Part shown: positions 46,001 to 52,917 of the stretch, piece after piece | Position numbering within the stretch: position 1 is the first letter of the stretch | How the letters are laid out: each line of letters opens with the position of its first letter | NCBI RefSeq assembly: GCF_003114855.1 | Contig: NZ_BFBB01000005.1 | Coordinates: 85,118 to 149,117, forward strand | Direction of reading: 5' to 3' | Source: Leptospira ryugenii | Lineage (GTDB): Bacteria; Spirochaetota; Leptospiria; Leptospirales; Leptospiraceae | Length of the DNA: 64,000 bases | Translations under genes and position numbers: made by a program | The notes under the pieces: generated by a model | The model's input: the letters and a program-made list of their open reading frames with translations, nothing else | What the model was told of the DNA's origin: nothing | Database searches by the model: none

Positions 46001-47935
46001 GACAGAAGGCTTTCCAATGGGTTCCAGATCCATTTGAGGCGGGATAGGAATGATTTGGTCTAATAATAAGGAAGAATTAGCAAAATCCCTTAGAGAGTGC
46101 AAAGCCTTGGCTTTTTCAAACAATAGAATTTGTTTGAATAGGTCTTCCGACTGATTATCAGCTTCTGAAAGTAAAATATCTACCCACTGAAGGACCTCAC
46201 CAGGAGAACGATTTGATTCTATTTTTAAAATAATATCTTCGATCAAATATCGTAGATCGCGCTTTGTATTAAAATCAAAGTTCTGTTCATTTCTAGTCAG
46301 CGAACGTTCCGCCTCATCTTTCCAATTCTTGAAAATTTGTTTGTACACGATGGGTAAAGTCTTGCTATCTTGAGTGAATTCATAAGTGCCTAGTTTTCTC
46401 CGAATCTCGGAAATGAGATGATACTCAGGGTATCGATCCGTGATTTCAATCAGATAACGTTTGGTAGATGGAATATCTTTTTTCTTTTCGAAATCATCTA
46501 CTAATAAATGCAAAAGTGAAGGGATCGTATCAATCGAAACATCCGAATGCGAATTGATAAATTGCAAGAGTTCTTGGTTTTTAGTAGCAGGATTTTGCGC
46601 AAGCCACCTAGCAAAAGCAAATCCGAATGCTGTATCTCGGCCTAATTCTCCGCTCTGCATACCGGAATAGATTTGTTTTGCTTCTTTTGATTTTCCCATT
46701 TTCTCATATGCTTTTGCTTTTAAGTCATTCACCTTTGCTTGGTAAATAGGGAACAAGGGATCCTGGGAGAAAAAAAGTTCCATAGAATTTAAGCCAAGAA
46801 AATAGGCCTCTAAAGATTGACCGTCTAAGAATGTTTTTGTCGATTGGTATTGTTCTATAATATTACTTTGTTTTGGGATTGAGCCTGTGGCCGGCAAAAA
46901 GTAAATATTGATTGAATTGAAATAAGGAGCAGAAAATAAAACAGAACCACCGTTAAAGGTAGAATATTTGACATCAAAAAAAGAAACCTCTCCAGAAGAT
47001 AAAACTTTCTCTTCTCCTGTCTGTAGATTTCTCATTACGAGTAGGCTCACATCCCGTTCATCTAGTTTGCCATTTCCATTTGAATCTTTTCGGATGGATG
47101 CGTAATATAAGTACTTTCCTAACTGGTCAACGCAAGGGGAAAAATCTAAAAAAGCATTGTTTGTTATTCGTTGGATTTCTTTTGATTGAATTTGGAATGA
47201 ATAGACTTCGCCTCTATTATCTTCTCCATACGAGATAAAATATACAACACTTCCGTCTTTACTCAAGGAGGGATTGACGGCGCCGTTTTGGGTTAATAGC
47301 GTTTTCTCTTGTGGACGAAAAGGATTGATTTGTACTAAATTTGGAATACCAGGGGTAAATGCATCAGAAACATATAACACATATTTGCCGTCCGGAGTCC
47401 AAACTGGATCTGTGTCAATGATCCTCTGTCTTTTCCCTTCTTTTTTTGCAAGTGGATTGGTTAGGTTTATCGTATCAGTTTCAATAAAACGATTACCTTT
47501 AAGGAGCTCTTCCATCCATTCCTCAATATTCATTTCCAGAAGTACTAAATCTCCATCTGAATCAAATTCTTCTGAAACAAAAACGAGATACTTTCCATCC
47601 GGTGAAATTGCTGGTTTGGACTCAGAAAAAGAATTTTCTGTTACTGGAACAATCACAGAGCTTTTTAAATCACGAAACCAGATATCATTGTTTCCATTTT
47701 TATCCGTAGTATAAAACAAAAACCTTCCATCAGCCGTAGTAGAATTGTATAGATTATTTCCACGTTGAACTGTTAAGGGAAATGGTTTTGTTTCACCAGG
47801 TTTGAAATAGTTTTTAGAAATGGACTGGTAATCAAAGGTAACTGGATTTATCTTTACTCCACTTTGCAAGAGAGTACATTGGAGGAGGGTACTTAGAAAA
47901 AATAATGAAAGTTTACTCGAGGTAGTGCGAGACAT
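39989..47935 (-). CDS. Giant lipoprotein: beta-propeller, TPR arrays, two CHAT-like segments
   Basis: 2648 residues. The signal peptide ends STLLQC (Cys20). A TolB/PD40 propeller follows (about 55-345: SPDGKYLVFVS, TPDGKYVLYVS, SKDGSVVYFIS) with an EF-hand-like loop DSNGNGKLDERD near 285. Helical TPR repeats fill about 380-1560 (FLLNNYPKADESF, FIYRRLGDIELS). A first CHAT-like segment spans roughly 1620-1855, TPRs resume near 1860-2350, and a second CHAT-like segment runs to the end with SPEDRYWTGYSLF, the usual CHAT closing pattern. No His-Cys dyad is evident, so peptidase activity is doubtful. The ATG abuts the DUF1318 stop, with GGAG inside that gene. The CHAT call is inference from fold pattern. 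Confidence 0.8.
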   Translation of the reverse strand: MSRTTSSKLSLFFLSTLLQCTLLQSGVKINPVTFDYQSISKNYFKPGETKPFPLTVQRGNNLYNSTTADGRFLFYTTDKNGNNDIWFRDLKSSVIVPVTENSFSESKPAISPDGKYLVFVSEEFDSDGDLVLLEMNIEEWMEELLKGNRFIETDTINLTNPLAKKEGKRQRIIDTDPVWTPDGKYVLYVSDAFTPGIPNLVQINPFRPQEKTLLTQNGAVNPSLSKDGSVVYFISYGEDNRGEVYSFQIQSKEIQRITNNAFLDFSPCVDQLGKYLYYASIRKDSNGNGKLDERDVSLLVMRNLQTGEEKVLSSGEVSFFDVKYSTFNGGSVLFSAPYFNSINIYFLPATGSIPKQSNIIEQYQSTKTFLDGQSLEAYFLGLNSMELFFSQDPLFPIYQAKVNDLKAKAYEKMGKSKEAKQIYSGMQSGELGRDTAFGFAFARWLAQNPATKNQELLQFINSHSDVSIDTIPSLLHLLVDDFEKKKDIPSTKRYLIEITDRYPEYHLISEIRRKLGTYEFTQDSKTLPIVYKQIFKNWKDEAERSLTRNEQNFDFNTKRDLRYLIEDIILKIESNRSPGEVLQWVDILLSEADNQSEDLFKQILLFEKAKALHSLRDFANSSLLLDQIIPIPPQMDLEPIGKPSVFELPVYKVAYKNPILLKSHILKYQNQKYSGNTGDALRNLKVYLEFYDKDLGVDLKISDIENAFFYFENKALEFERLGNLRESAFHYFYNNQNMFLVKTKNLFLDSLYQEYGVYYQRRMVDTIFNYGKKLREEEERALLSQINVLGKDKLNVIGNITDVTSLVTENKYLRSVVDLKDLEQINVLSGQALQWAELYYKQAVPRARPHLDLSTLYGYAYFLINKYVIYESYYYATNTMTDLRKKEILENYKKAEWELKWIIFADPTYHDAYQLLGWLYQYVDLMKLRRAEPGAETDEEKYLALYKKFFPEKNLEANVELYNQILVFLGQKNLKPKVLSDLNLNLGNNYFLLNNYPKADESFQKVEESSKTLLAKNQFESYKQEAVFRYHYGRALIYQSEYKKAISQFQSSIQIYFKNEYYQAVNAYASDENTITKERLMNIRSKLALLFALKGLAELESQQFTPAIESFQTSIAYNQQTQFLHPINLYNYLAIAMQKAGRFQSSYEMLSIAKQEYQKSKKSLWQRWKNFSSWDLVLPEDKRVIGEGRFPGEFPDDFKYLLTLGVSIENHIEQREFELALQELSARNDFIKEKSLDKTAMGTTILAKSKQVAAQIYYENKVSENALKSYEDLIQLVFANGSPDSKEKAIAGYSTSVFSFVEANKENTEKATKALKDLLANLEIWKSDFMKSCSDKLCDLQFRKKYYKYDVIRGTANFYLAELSVGNPEISFSRYAEAAEILENPGLVDPIDIGLPKDPIRKKERIRLLYNLAFIYRRLGDIELSRKKWNEAAELAYEFRFDDELFWLHQQKIEMESGLANLSKQNLDLQNSVKKVQKDWKESPEIRLFSPRVKIDRLVNTLSKYYLEQKNFSALVQLWEERRSIELFREVFNSQFEFEDSKLNLAYSDLLNWIKRYRTLLKTMETKSENRENVDNLLKSKQIEIQKLEAYTSKLNSLSPERNSFWSIFWNPKERFTLDNRILYVYHSENQYHLFSERNKNIFHKHCLSLDEGSCLPEVSSETVVIQGLGDSFSISDVQKLKGFFSEKGKQVTFISRTAESDLFQEKNERSWKWTTLFTDSTTKETSLPTRAQTSYTLGPLVYDTDVLVSTKTFPLNGSLFADKVSQNLPLRELFTTSGNEISVAALPLSEFSKPVDWQRIGYLYEVLRSRRIQNLVLYSKFEDLKVFLSTNPSLSELNQNKNVIVLGAWDTKLVPAENLEKAKQLMEEGKQFEKLKDFEIAYDKYYSASSLLPNQDSRLPDIELKLAELKTQLFPSVAKKIFFEPLLNKYKDKEFQNKIRYSFYVTCYTDKDLKDCGEMKNVWIGPLAGTYEKALEFYQKLRLGKVRGLQESNEARKEIEKGEDAFLQSYRLGTLYIQNYLLKEAEEELKRTYSFARSAKEKNTAKNRELEILFHKGLLFGDVGIDQTTLTSTSAYSLGFRKKWSEYDQKILSREFTKYGYADSIYDQFRIKLYQSWKAQVNRGYFDPLILTPEFLTTGESVLSKLSHLNRTLMYSLLRNSIMNQKQNEVNALIDLIISEEKKEERPMRILAFRLFLAESLYLRGDRESADKYLKSFESEYLAIGMGNSFLDEEYLKLIQRLSYLYKRELPNRIVSSHKIGKYYETFKNQSPNQWVDSLNALNSSLKNEWLSPEMSKEMEFLFAYLLQTALEKNSSEVFFDIAIARDLFRNHSERYLGKKVTFAEIPRFFSLAEKLKLKLPKGQEFSAIFDLGKKTYLLSFQDNKSLGRELFMDNKELKKDLMKYWIETEIGGMEMIQRESLADRYKNSLRLSKGKRHYLYLSGYHSKAPLSIPDIELYRVASVKTFIDSPNISKQKLKFSSKQIGVMDRMDKMNPEDKIINDLMIWEVQGKNDSAEYVIDPSVLRLSENTTVSYENETISSAKEFKNTFRFLSNNRLGESTFYSDDFAVSSYYLSQKSKGLFVLHSGIQNGFQNIKFLKQLMLPSDTEKPLYVRFEEAKEAARSTSPEDRYWTGYSLFTSAMITED

Positions 47936-48535
47936 CTACATTTTCTCCCATTTACCTGGAGAAATTTCATAATATTCGCCTTTACTAACATTTTTGATAT
48001 AAACCTCAGACAGGTTGAGTCGAAGTGTTCGAAGCTCCTCCTCCTTTCTTCCTTTTTTCTTCTCTTCTTCAACTTGCTTATCTATAACCAGTTTTCTTGA
48101 TTCATTTACCAATCTCAATACATCATCCAAACGTTTTCGTTTTGCGGGAAATTCATATTCAGGATAGAAGGGAGATTGTGAGGCAAACGGATTAAACTTC
48201 AAAATGCCAGCTTGGCCTTCACCGATCATGTTATGTAATTTATATCGTTTTACTTCAGATTCTAAGTACAATAATCGTTTTTGATGTCCAAGCAATTCGG
48301 GATCTTGGCCAATTTCGGAAGCCAATTGACTGTTTTGTTGACGACTTCCCGAAGATGATTGAATCGAGGAAACTAGCCAGCCATCTTTTTCTAACTCTCT
48401 ATCTTCACCGACCATCTGTTTTTCTGCCGCCGTTTGTGCATTGGTGATTGTAAAGGGAGGTACCTTAAAGTTGATGAGGGCTTGGCAGTTACCAAATATT
48501 ATGGACGCTAGAAGAATTGTTAATCTGAGCTTCAT
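47936..48535 (-). CDS. DUF1318 (YdbL-like) lipoprotein, possible YnbE-YdbL composite
   Basis: 199 residues, ATG at 48535 with TAGGAT eight bases upstream. The signal peptide ends IIFGNC (Cys17). The C-terminus matches the DUF1318/YdbL end: a helical region with VNESRKLV, then KNVSKGEYYEISPGKWEKM, comparable with KPGEYV..NGKW in E. coli YdbL. The segment just after the lipid Cys (FKVPPFTITN) recalls the small lipoprotein YnbE, which has PITINMNV after its lipid Cys. In E. coli, YdbH, YnbE and YdbL are co-encoded and form an inter-membrane lipid bridge. It lies nine bases after the AsmA-like gene. Confidence 0.75.
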   Translation of the reverse strand: MKLRLTILLASIIFGNCQALINFKVPPFTITNAQTAAEKQMVGEDRELEKDGWLVSSIQSSSGSRQQNSQLASEIGQDPELLGHQKRLLYLESEVKRYKLHNMIGEGQAGILKFNPFASQSPFYPEYEFPAKRKRLDDVLRLVNESRKLVIDKQVEEEKKKGRKEEELRTLRLNLSEVYIKNVSKGEYYEISPGKWEKM

Positions 48536-48544
48536 GTAAATATC

Positions 48545-51500
48545 CTATTGATAGGTTTCTATTTCCGATCGAGCACGTTTCAAAAAATTTGCTAGAGGCA
48601 TTCTCTGCTGTGATATTTTGCTATCTTCCAAATTAATGAATACCGACAAGATAGATCTTCTAAAAAATACATCCGCATATACTAAGCCTTTGGACAAAGA
48701 AATATCGATTGTGTTTACCGCATAACTATCAGCAATACGGTCTATCAAAAAATTCTGAGGCGAGATAACATTCAAGGCACTTTTACCAAAATCACTACCA
48801 ATTTGAAAAATAGAGAAGAATAAATCCATGTTTGCGACAGGCTCTGTTAAATCTCTAACAGATATATTCAGGTCAGCCTTGAGTTTACCATCAGCAATTT
48901 TATCTCGAACTTTTGGTGCCATCAATTGTTTCAAATCTATATCTCTTATCTGAAGATTGCCACGAAACTCCATTTGTGAGGGACTTGAAGTTCCGACATT
49001 GAAAACGATATTTTTCCCAAAGACAAGTCCATCTAGCGTATAGGCCTTCAAACTTTCGATCGAGGCATAATTTTCTTGGTAGTCGATGCGCGCGGAAAAA
49101 CCAGGAAGAGTTCCCTGCCTCTTCACATATTCAAAAGGAAGGTCGGGTATACTTGGATGAGTCCCTATAATCTGACCAATTTTTAAGTTTGGCTCTAAGG
49201 TTCTGCCATAATTCTTAATAAACTGCGATTTATCCCCCACGATAAGACTTTCTTTTCTTGTCCAATTAAGACTGTGATGAAAAGGAATCTTAGCATCCAA
49301 ATCTTCCACCAAAAATGCCTTACATTCAAGTCCTGGGCATTTATGATTTGTTTGGTGAATATTGGAATGATCTGATTGGAATTCACCTATGATGTCAAAA
49401 TCTTTGATCTTTGTAGAGAGATTTACATTCCCGCTAAAGGAAATCCCTTTTAACAAATTCTTTTTTGTAGAAGACTTCAATGACAAATTTAAATCCAAGT
49501 TCCCAAAATATGGTCCCAACGGAGACTTACCTCCTTTTTTCTCAAGGGAGCCTGCGCTCTTAAGTGATAAGATGTTCTCATACCCTGTCATTTGAAATGA
49601 ATTGATTTGGATTTTTTCATTTTCTGCTAAACTTCGTAATAAATCCATTTTTATGGACAAATCCGAAAGCTCTAGTCCAGGGATCTTTCCTGTTAATGCC
49701 AAAATAACTTTTTGGTACTTTGAATTCAAAAGTACATTTGAGTCTATTTTGAGTTCAGGATGGTCTCCAATCACTGATTGCAAGGGCGCAATTTTTTCTT
49801 TTAGGAATAAAGGTACAGTTTGTAACAAAAAAGGTATTTTTGCACTGAGGTTGAGTGGTTTAATATTTATATTTTTTTCTTCACCCAATCGGACATCACC
49901 TTGGAATTGTAAGGCTAAGGCGTCCGCTCCAGATAAAGTTTTCTGATTTAAAGTAAACTTTGGAATGGATAGGAAAGCCAATTGAAATGGCCCAGAAAAG
50001 AACAAACGGATGTCACCAAATAAACCTAACCATGAATCTGGTGACCTAGATCTATCTAATGAATAGCGAAATCGTTCAACTGATAAGGCCAACTGGACTG
50101 GCAAATTGCTAAAATCCTTTGCCCTGATTAACACCTTAGCTTTTGTTGTTCCACCCAACATAGAAACATATTCAACTAACCTAAGGTTTTCAAGTGAAAC
50201 GTCCAAATCTAATTGTTTGCCTTTGTCCATTAAGCCAGAAATATCGATCTTGATCCCATTGTATTGCAACTGGCATTGGTCGATGAAAAAGGATTGCAAC
50301 CAAGGAAATGGGTCTTCTGCTGATTTTGATTTCCCTTCGGAAAAATCGACACCCAAGCCTAAATTCATAAGTAAAGTCGGGATCTGGTGGGTTTTTCCAG
50401 AAGATGAAATAGATAGTTGGTTGGCGATAGCGACCAAAGAAAAAATCGTCTCCTTCCCAGTTCCTTTAACAGTTGTTCCAGAAAATGAAACATTGCCGCC
50501 CAAAGCAATTTTCGGGACTATCCCATCTAATTGCAAAAGCAACTTATGAAGCGGTTCGAGATTGATTTTTGACTCGGTGACGGCAATATCAATATGTCGA
50601 TTGTCTTTTGTTACATTGTTAGCTAAGCCAGCTATCTGCAACCACCTATCACCTAAGATAGATAATGCGATATCTCTAAAAATAACTTTATCTTCTTCAG
50701 GAAAATATTCTATATGATGGCTAAGAACGGCACCAAACGTAACTGGCTTATTTTTATATGTGAATTGGATTTGCTCTGAACCAATCTTTGATGTAAAAAG
50801 AAAATGAGGGTTTTTATCTCTGTCGCGATTCCAATCCAAAAGTAAACCGATGGGAAGGCTTTGTTTCCAATTCAAATCTTTGGTTTCAATTTGGATGGAG
50901 GGCGCACGCTCGGGGTTGAATCCTAAATACAATTGGTCAATTTGTTCAGTAATGGTATAATCAAACGGGAGATTGGTGAATCGATTTGTGACCAAATCAA
51001 ATCGAAAGTTTAGATCCTCAATGCTCACAAAAGAGTTGGGTTGCGATTCTTTTGTGATATCAATTCTCACATCCTTCAAAGATAGGTGTGCCTCCGCCGC
51101 TACAGGTATCCATGTTCGTAAGGAACTGAGTGGTTCTTTTGGTTCTTCCTCTTCTTTTTTTTCATCGGAAGGTTTGAGAAGGGTCGCAAAGTTCCAAATC
51201 TGATTTCTCTCGTGTAAATGGATCTCGGCGGATTCCAGAGCTATTTCTGAAACCTTCAATTTTGCCAAAAGAAGCATCGGGATCTGGTAGCGAAGAGCCA
51301 AACGCTTCGCCTGGAGAAGGTTCTCCTCTGGAAAAGGTTCTTTTGTCTCGATCCGAACGTTTTCAAATTCAAAACCAAAAAACAAAGAGAAACACCGAGT
51401 TTCCAAATGTACCCGGGCCTGGAGGAAAGATTCCAAAAGTCTGGGGAGGAAATAATCCGCGGAGAAGCTATTGAAAACAGATTTGTAAAGGATAAAGGAA

Positions 51501-51568
51501 AGGAGAAAGGCACGAAACACTCTCCTACGCAGGAGCTCCCTCAAGAATTGCTTCCAACGAACCAACAC
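48545..51568 (-). CDS. AsmA-like (YdbH-type) inter-membrane protein
   Basis: 1007 residues from a GTG (51568) with GAGGGAG eight bases upstream. One N-terminal membrane helix (about 17-36) is followed by the AsmA-type opening LARVHLETRCFSLFFGFEFENVRI-like region (about 50-75) and a very long beta-rich periplasmic stretch. The C-terminal part (about 890-935) has NLQIRDIDLKQLMAP and DGKLKADLNISVRDL, as in AsmA/YdbH ends. Such proteins form hydrophobic grooves that conduct phospholipids between membranes. It is followed by DUF1318, the same pairing as ydbH and ydbL. The role here is inferred. Confidence 0.82.
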   Translation of the reverse strand: MLVRWKQFLRELLRRRVFRAFLLSFILYKSVFNSFSADYFLPRLLESFLQARVHLETRCFSLFFGFEFENVRIETKEPFPEENLLQAKRLALRYQIPMLLLAKLKVSEIALESAEIHLHERNQIWNFATLLKPSDEKKEEEEPKEPLSSLRTWIPVAAEAHLSLKDVRIDITKESQPNSFVSIEDLNFRFDLVTNRFTNLPFDYTITEQIDQLYLGFNPERAPSIQIETKDLNWKQSLPIGLLLDWNRDRDKNPHFLFTSKIGSEQIQFTYKNKPVTFGAVLSHHIEYFPEEDKVIFRDIALSILGDRWLQIAGLANNVTKDNRHIDIAVTESKINLEPLHKLLLQLDGIVPKIALGGNVSFSGTTVKGTGKETIFSLVAIANQLSISSSGKTHQIPTLLMNLGLGVDFSEGKSKSAEDPFPWLQSFFIDQCQLQYNGIKIDISGLMDKGKQLDLDVSLENLRLVEYVSMLGGTTKAKVLIRAKDFSNLPVQLALSVERFRYSLDRSRSPDSWLGLFGDIRLFFSGPFQLAFLSIPKFTLNQKTLSGADALALQFQGDVRLGEEKNINIKPLNLSAKIPFLLQTVPLFLKEKIAPLQSVIGDHPELKIDSNVLLNSKYQKVILALTGKIPGLELSDLSIKMDLLRSLAENEKIQINSFQMTGYENILSLKSAGSLEKKGGKSPLGPYFGNLDLNLSLKSSTKKNLLKGISFSGNVNLSTKIKDFDIIGEFQSDHSNIHQTNHKCPGLECKAFLVEDLDAKIPFHHSLNWTRKESLIVGDKSQFIKNYGRTLEPNLKIGQIIGTHPSIPDLPFEYVKRQGTLPGFSARIDYQENYASIESLKAYTLDGLVFGKNIVFNVGTSSPSQMEFRGNLQIRDIDLKQLMAPKVRDKIADGKLKADLNISVRDLTEPVANMDLFFSIFQIGSDFGKSALNVISPQNFLIDRIADSYAVNTIDISLSKGLVYADVFFRRSILSVFINLEDSKISQQRMPLANFLKRARSEIETYQ

Positions 51569-51589
51569 TGCCTGTGCTCCCTCGGAAGA

Positions 51590-51931
51590 TTAGTATTCGA
51601 AGGAGTCTTCTGCCTCTTCTAGGGTTTTATAGATCTCGAAAACACTGGAAAGCTTGGTGATTTCCATGAGATTTTCAATGTCTGAGTTTAGATTTGCAAA
51701 AACGAGGCGCCCATTCAAACCATCGATGTGTTTATAAATGTTCAAAAACGTTCCGAGCCCAGCTGAGTTAATGAAGGGAACCTTTTTCAAATCAATAATG
51801 AATTTAGGCACTTGTCCTTTTTTGATGTATTGTTCAATCTTTTCAGAAAGCTCAAATTCATTCCCCGCTTTAATGGCACCTTCAATTTTAATGATGTGCA
51901 CGTCGTTTTTGCTCGTAACTTTGATTTTCAT
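51590..51931 (-). CDS. STAS-domain anti-sigma factor antagonist
   Basis: 113 residues from the ATG at 51931, with GAAGGG just upstream; a longer reading adds an improbable 24-residue basic leader. The SpoIIAA/RsbV fold is plain: VHIIKIEGAIKAG at the start and IIDLKKVPFINSAGLGTFL with phospho-acceptor Ser56. It probably binds an anti-sigma kinase and is controlled by SpoIIE-type phosphatases; two such phosphatases are in the window. It sits between the sigma-like gene and the AsmA-like gene. Confidence 0.9.
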   Translation of the reverse strand: MKIKVTSKNDVHIIKIEGAIKAGNEFELSEKIEQYIKKGQVPKFIIDLKKVPFINSAGLGTFLNIYKHIDGLNGRLVFANLNSDIENLMEITKLSSVFEIYKTLEEAEDSFEY

Positions 51932-51995
51932 AACCCTTCGGTAAGTGGTATACGCAAGGAAAATGGAGCAAAAACACCGTTTGTAAAGCAAATTT

Positions 51996-52814
51996 TTATG
52001 CACAGTGCAATAATTCTTGCCCGTGCTTCTGGAAGTGGTTCTTTGTTTTCGCTAGATGGACTCTTACCTCTTTTCTGGTAATTCCCAATATCCTTGCGAT
52101 CTCTCTTTCCGAAAATAGACTCTTGTTAATTGCTTTTTCTCGTAAGACCATCCATTCGCGTTTGTGTTTTCCATACTCTTTTCTTTTTTCTGGGTCTTGG
52201 GCCTGCATCAAAAGGCGTGTATACCGTATGATCCTTTGGTTGCAGGTGTCCAATTTTTGCTCGGCAGCTTGTTTCTTTTTATCATATAATGTCTGAAAAC
52301 TGTCCCGGTTTTGGCCCATTTGGTGCAATCTCCAGAGAAAGGCCTTTCGGTATTTCCCAAGAAGAGGCAGATCAAACCGAAGGGAGATGACCAAATTTGA
52401 CATTAACGGGAGTAAGGTGAGATGCTGTTCCACAAGCTCGCGTAAGCTCACATTGGGATCAAAGAGATTAATCTCCTCTTCTTTTTTGTCTCTCCACATA
52501 TCTATATAGGCAATGTTACCCTCTATATCAAATTGTTTTCGAGTTTGGTTTCTGTATAAATTAAATCCATAGGTGACAAAAAAACCTAGGACAACTTGGA
52601 TATGGTATGATTTTGAAAGATTCCACATAATGGAAAATCGTTCCAAAATCTCTAGAACCAAATCCGATTTGTCATCGTCTGAAATAATCCTTTTCTTCGC
52701 TACTTTCTCACTGATCCAAGGTGGTAATGATACCCGCAAGGAACTTAGATCTCCTGTTAGTCGTGCTTTTGAAATTTCCGCTCTTAATTCTTCTTCTGTT
52801 TTCGTTTGATACAT
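51996..52814 (-). CDS. Divergent sigma-70-like regulator heading the envelope operon
   Basis: 272 residues. A region-2-like stretch (about 45-95) has DKSDLVLEILERF and FFVTYGFNLYRNQTRKQ, resembling the polymerase-binding and -10 helices of ECF factors. A region-4-like helix-turn-helix, FSEREIARILGITRKEVRVHL, lies near the C-terminus (about 232-252). Between the start of region 4 (LLPLMSNLVISLRFDL) and this helix there is an insertion of about 90 residues, so it is not a standard ECF factor. It lies 64 bases upstream of the STAS gene. A simple DNA-binding regulator is the main alternative. Confidence 0.6.
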   Translation of the reverse strand: MYQTKTEEELRAEISKARLTGDLSSLRVSLPPWISEKVAKKRIISDDDKSDLVLEILERFSIMWNLSKSYHIQVVLGFFVTYGFNLYRNQTRKQFDIEGNIAYIDMWRDKKEEEINLFDPNVSLRELVEQHLTLLPLMSNLVISLRFDLPLLGKYRKAFLWRLHQMGQNRDSFQTLYDKKKQAAEQKLDTCNQRIIRYTRLLMQAQDPEKRKEYGKHKREWMVLREKAINKSLFSEREIARILGITRKEVRVHLAKTKNHFQKHGQELLHCA

Positions 52815-52917
52815 GCGAAATAAAATACAGAGTGTTCAAATCATGTCGAATTCGTTTTTACTTTTAGTAGTTCTAGTATGGGAAGAAAGGTGAACTTTAA
52901 AGGCAAAAAGGTGAATA

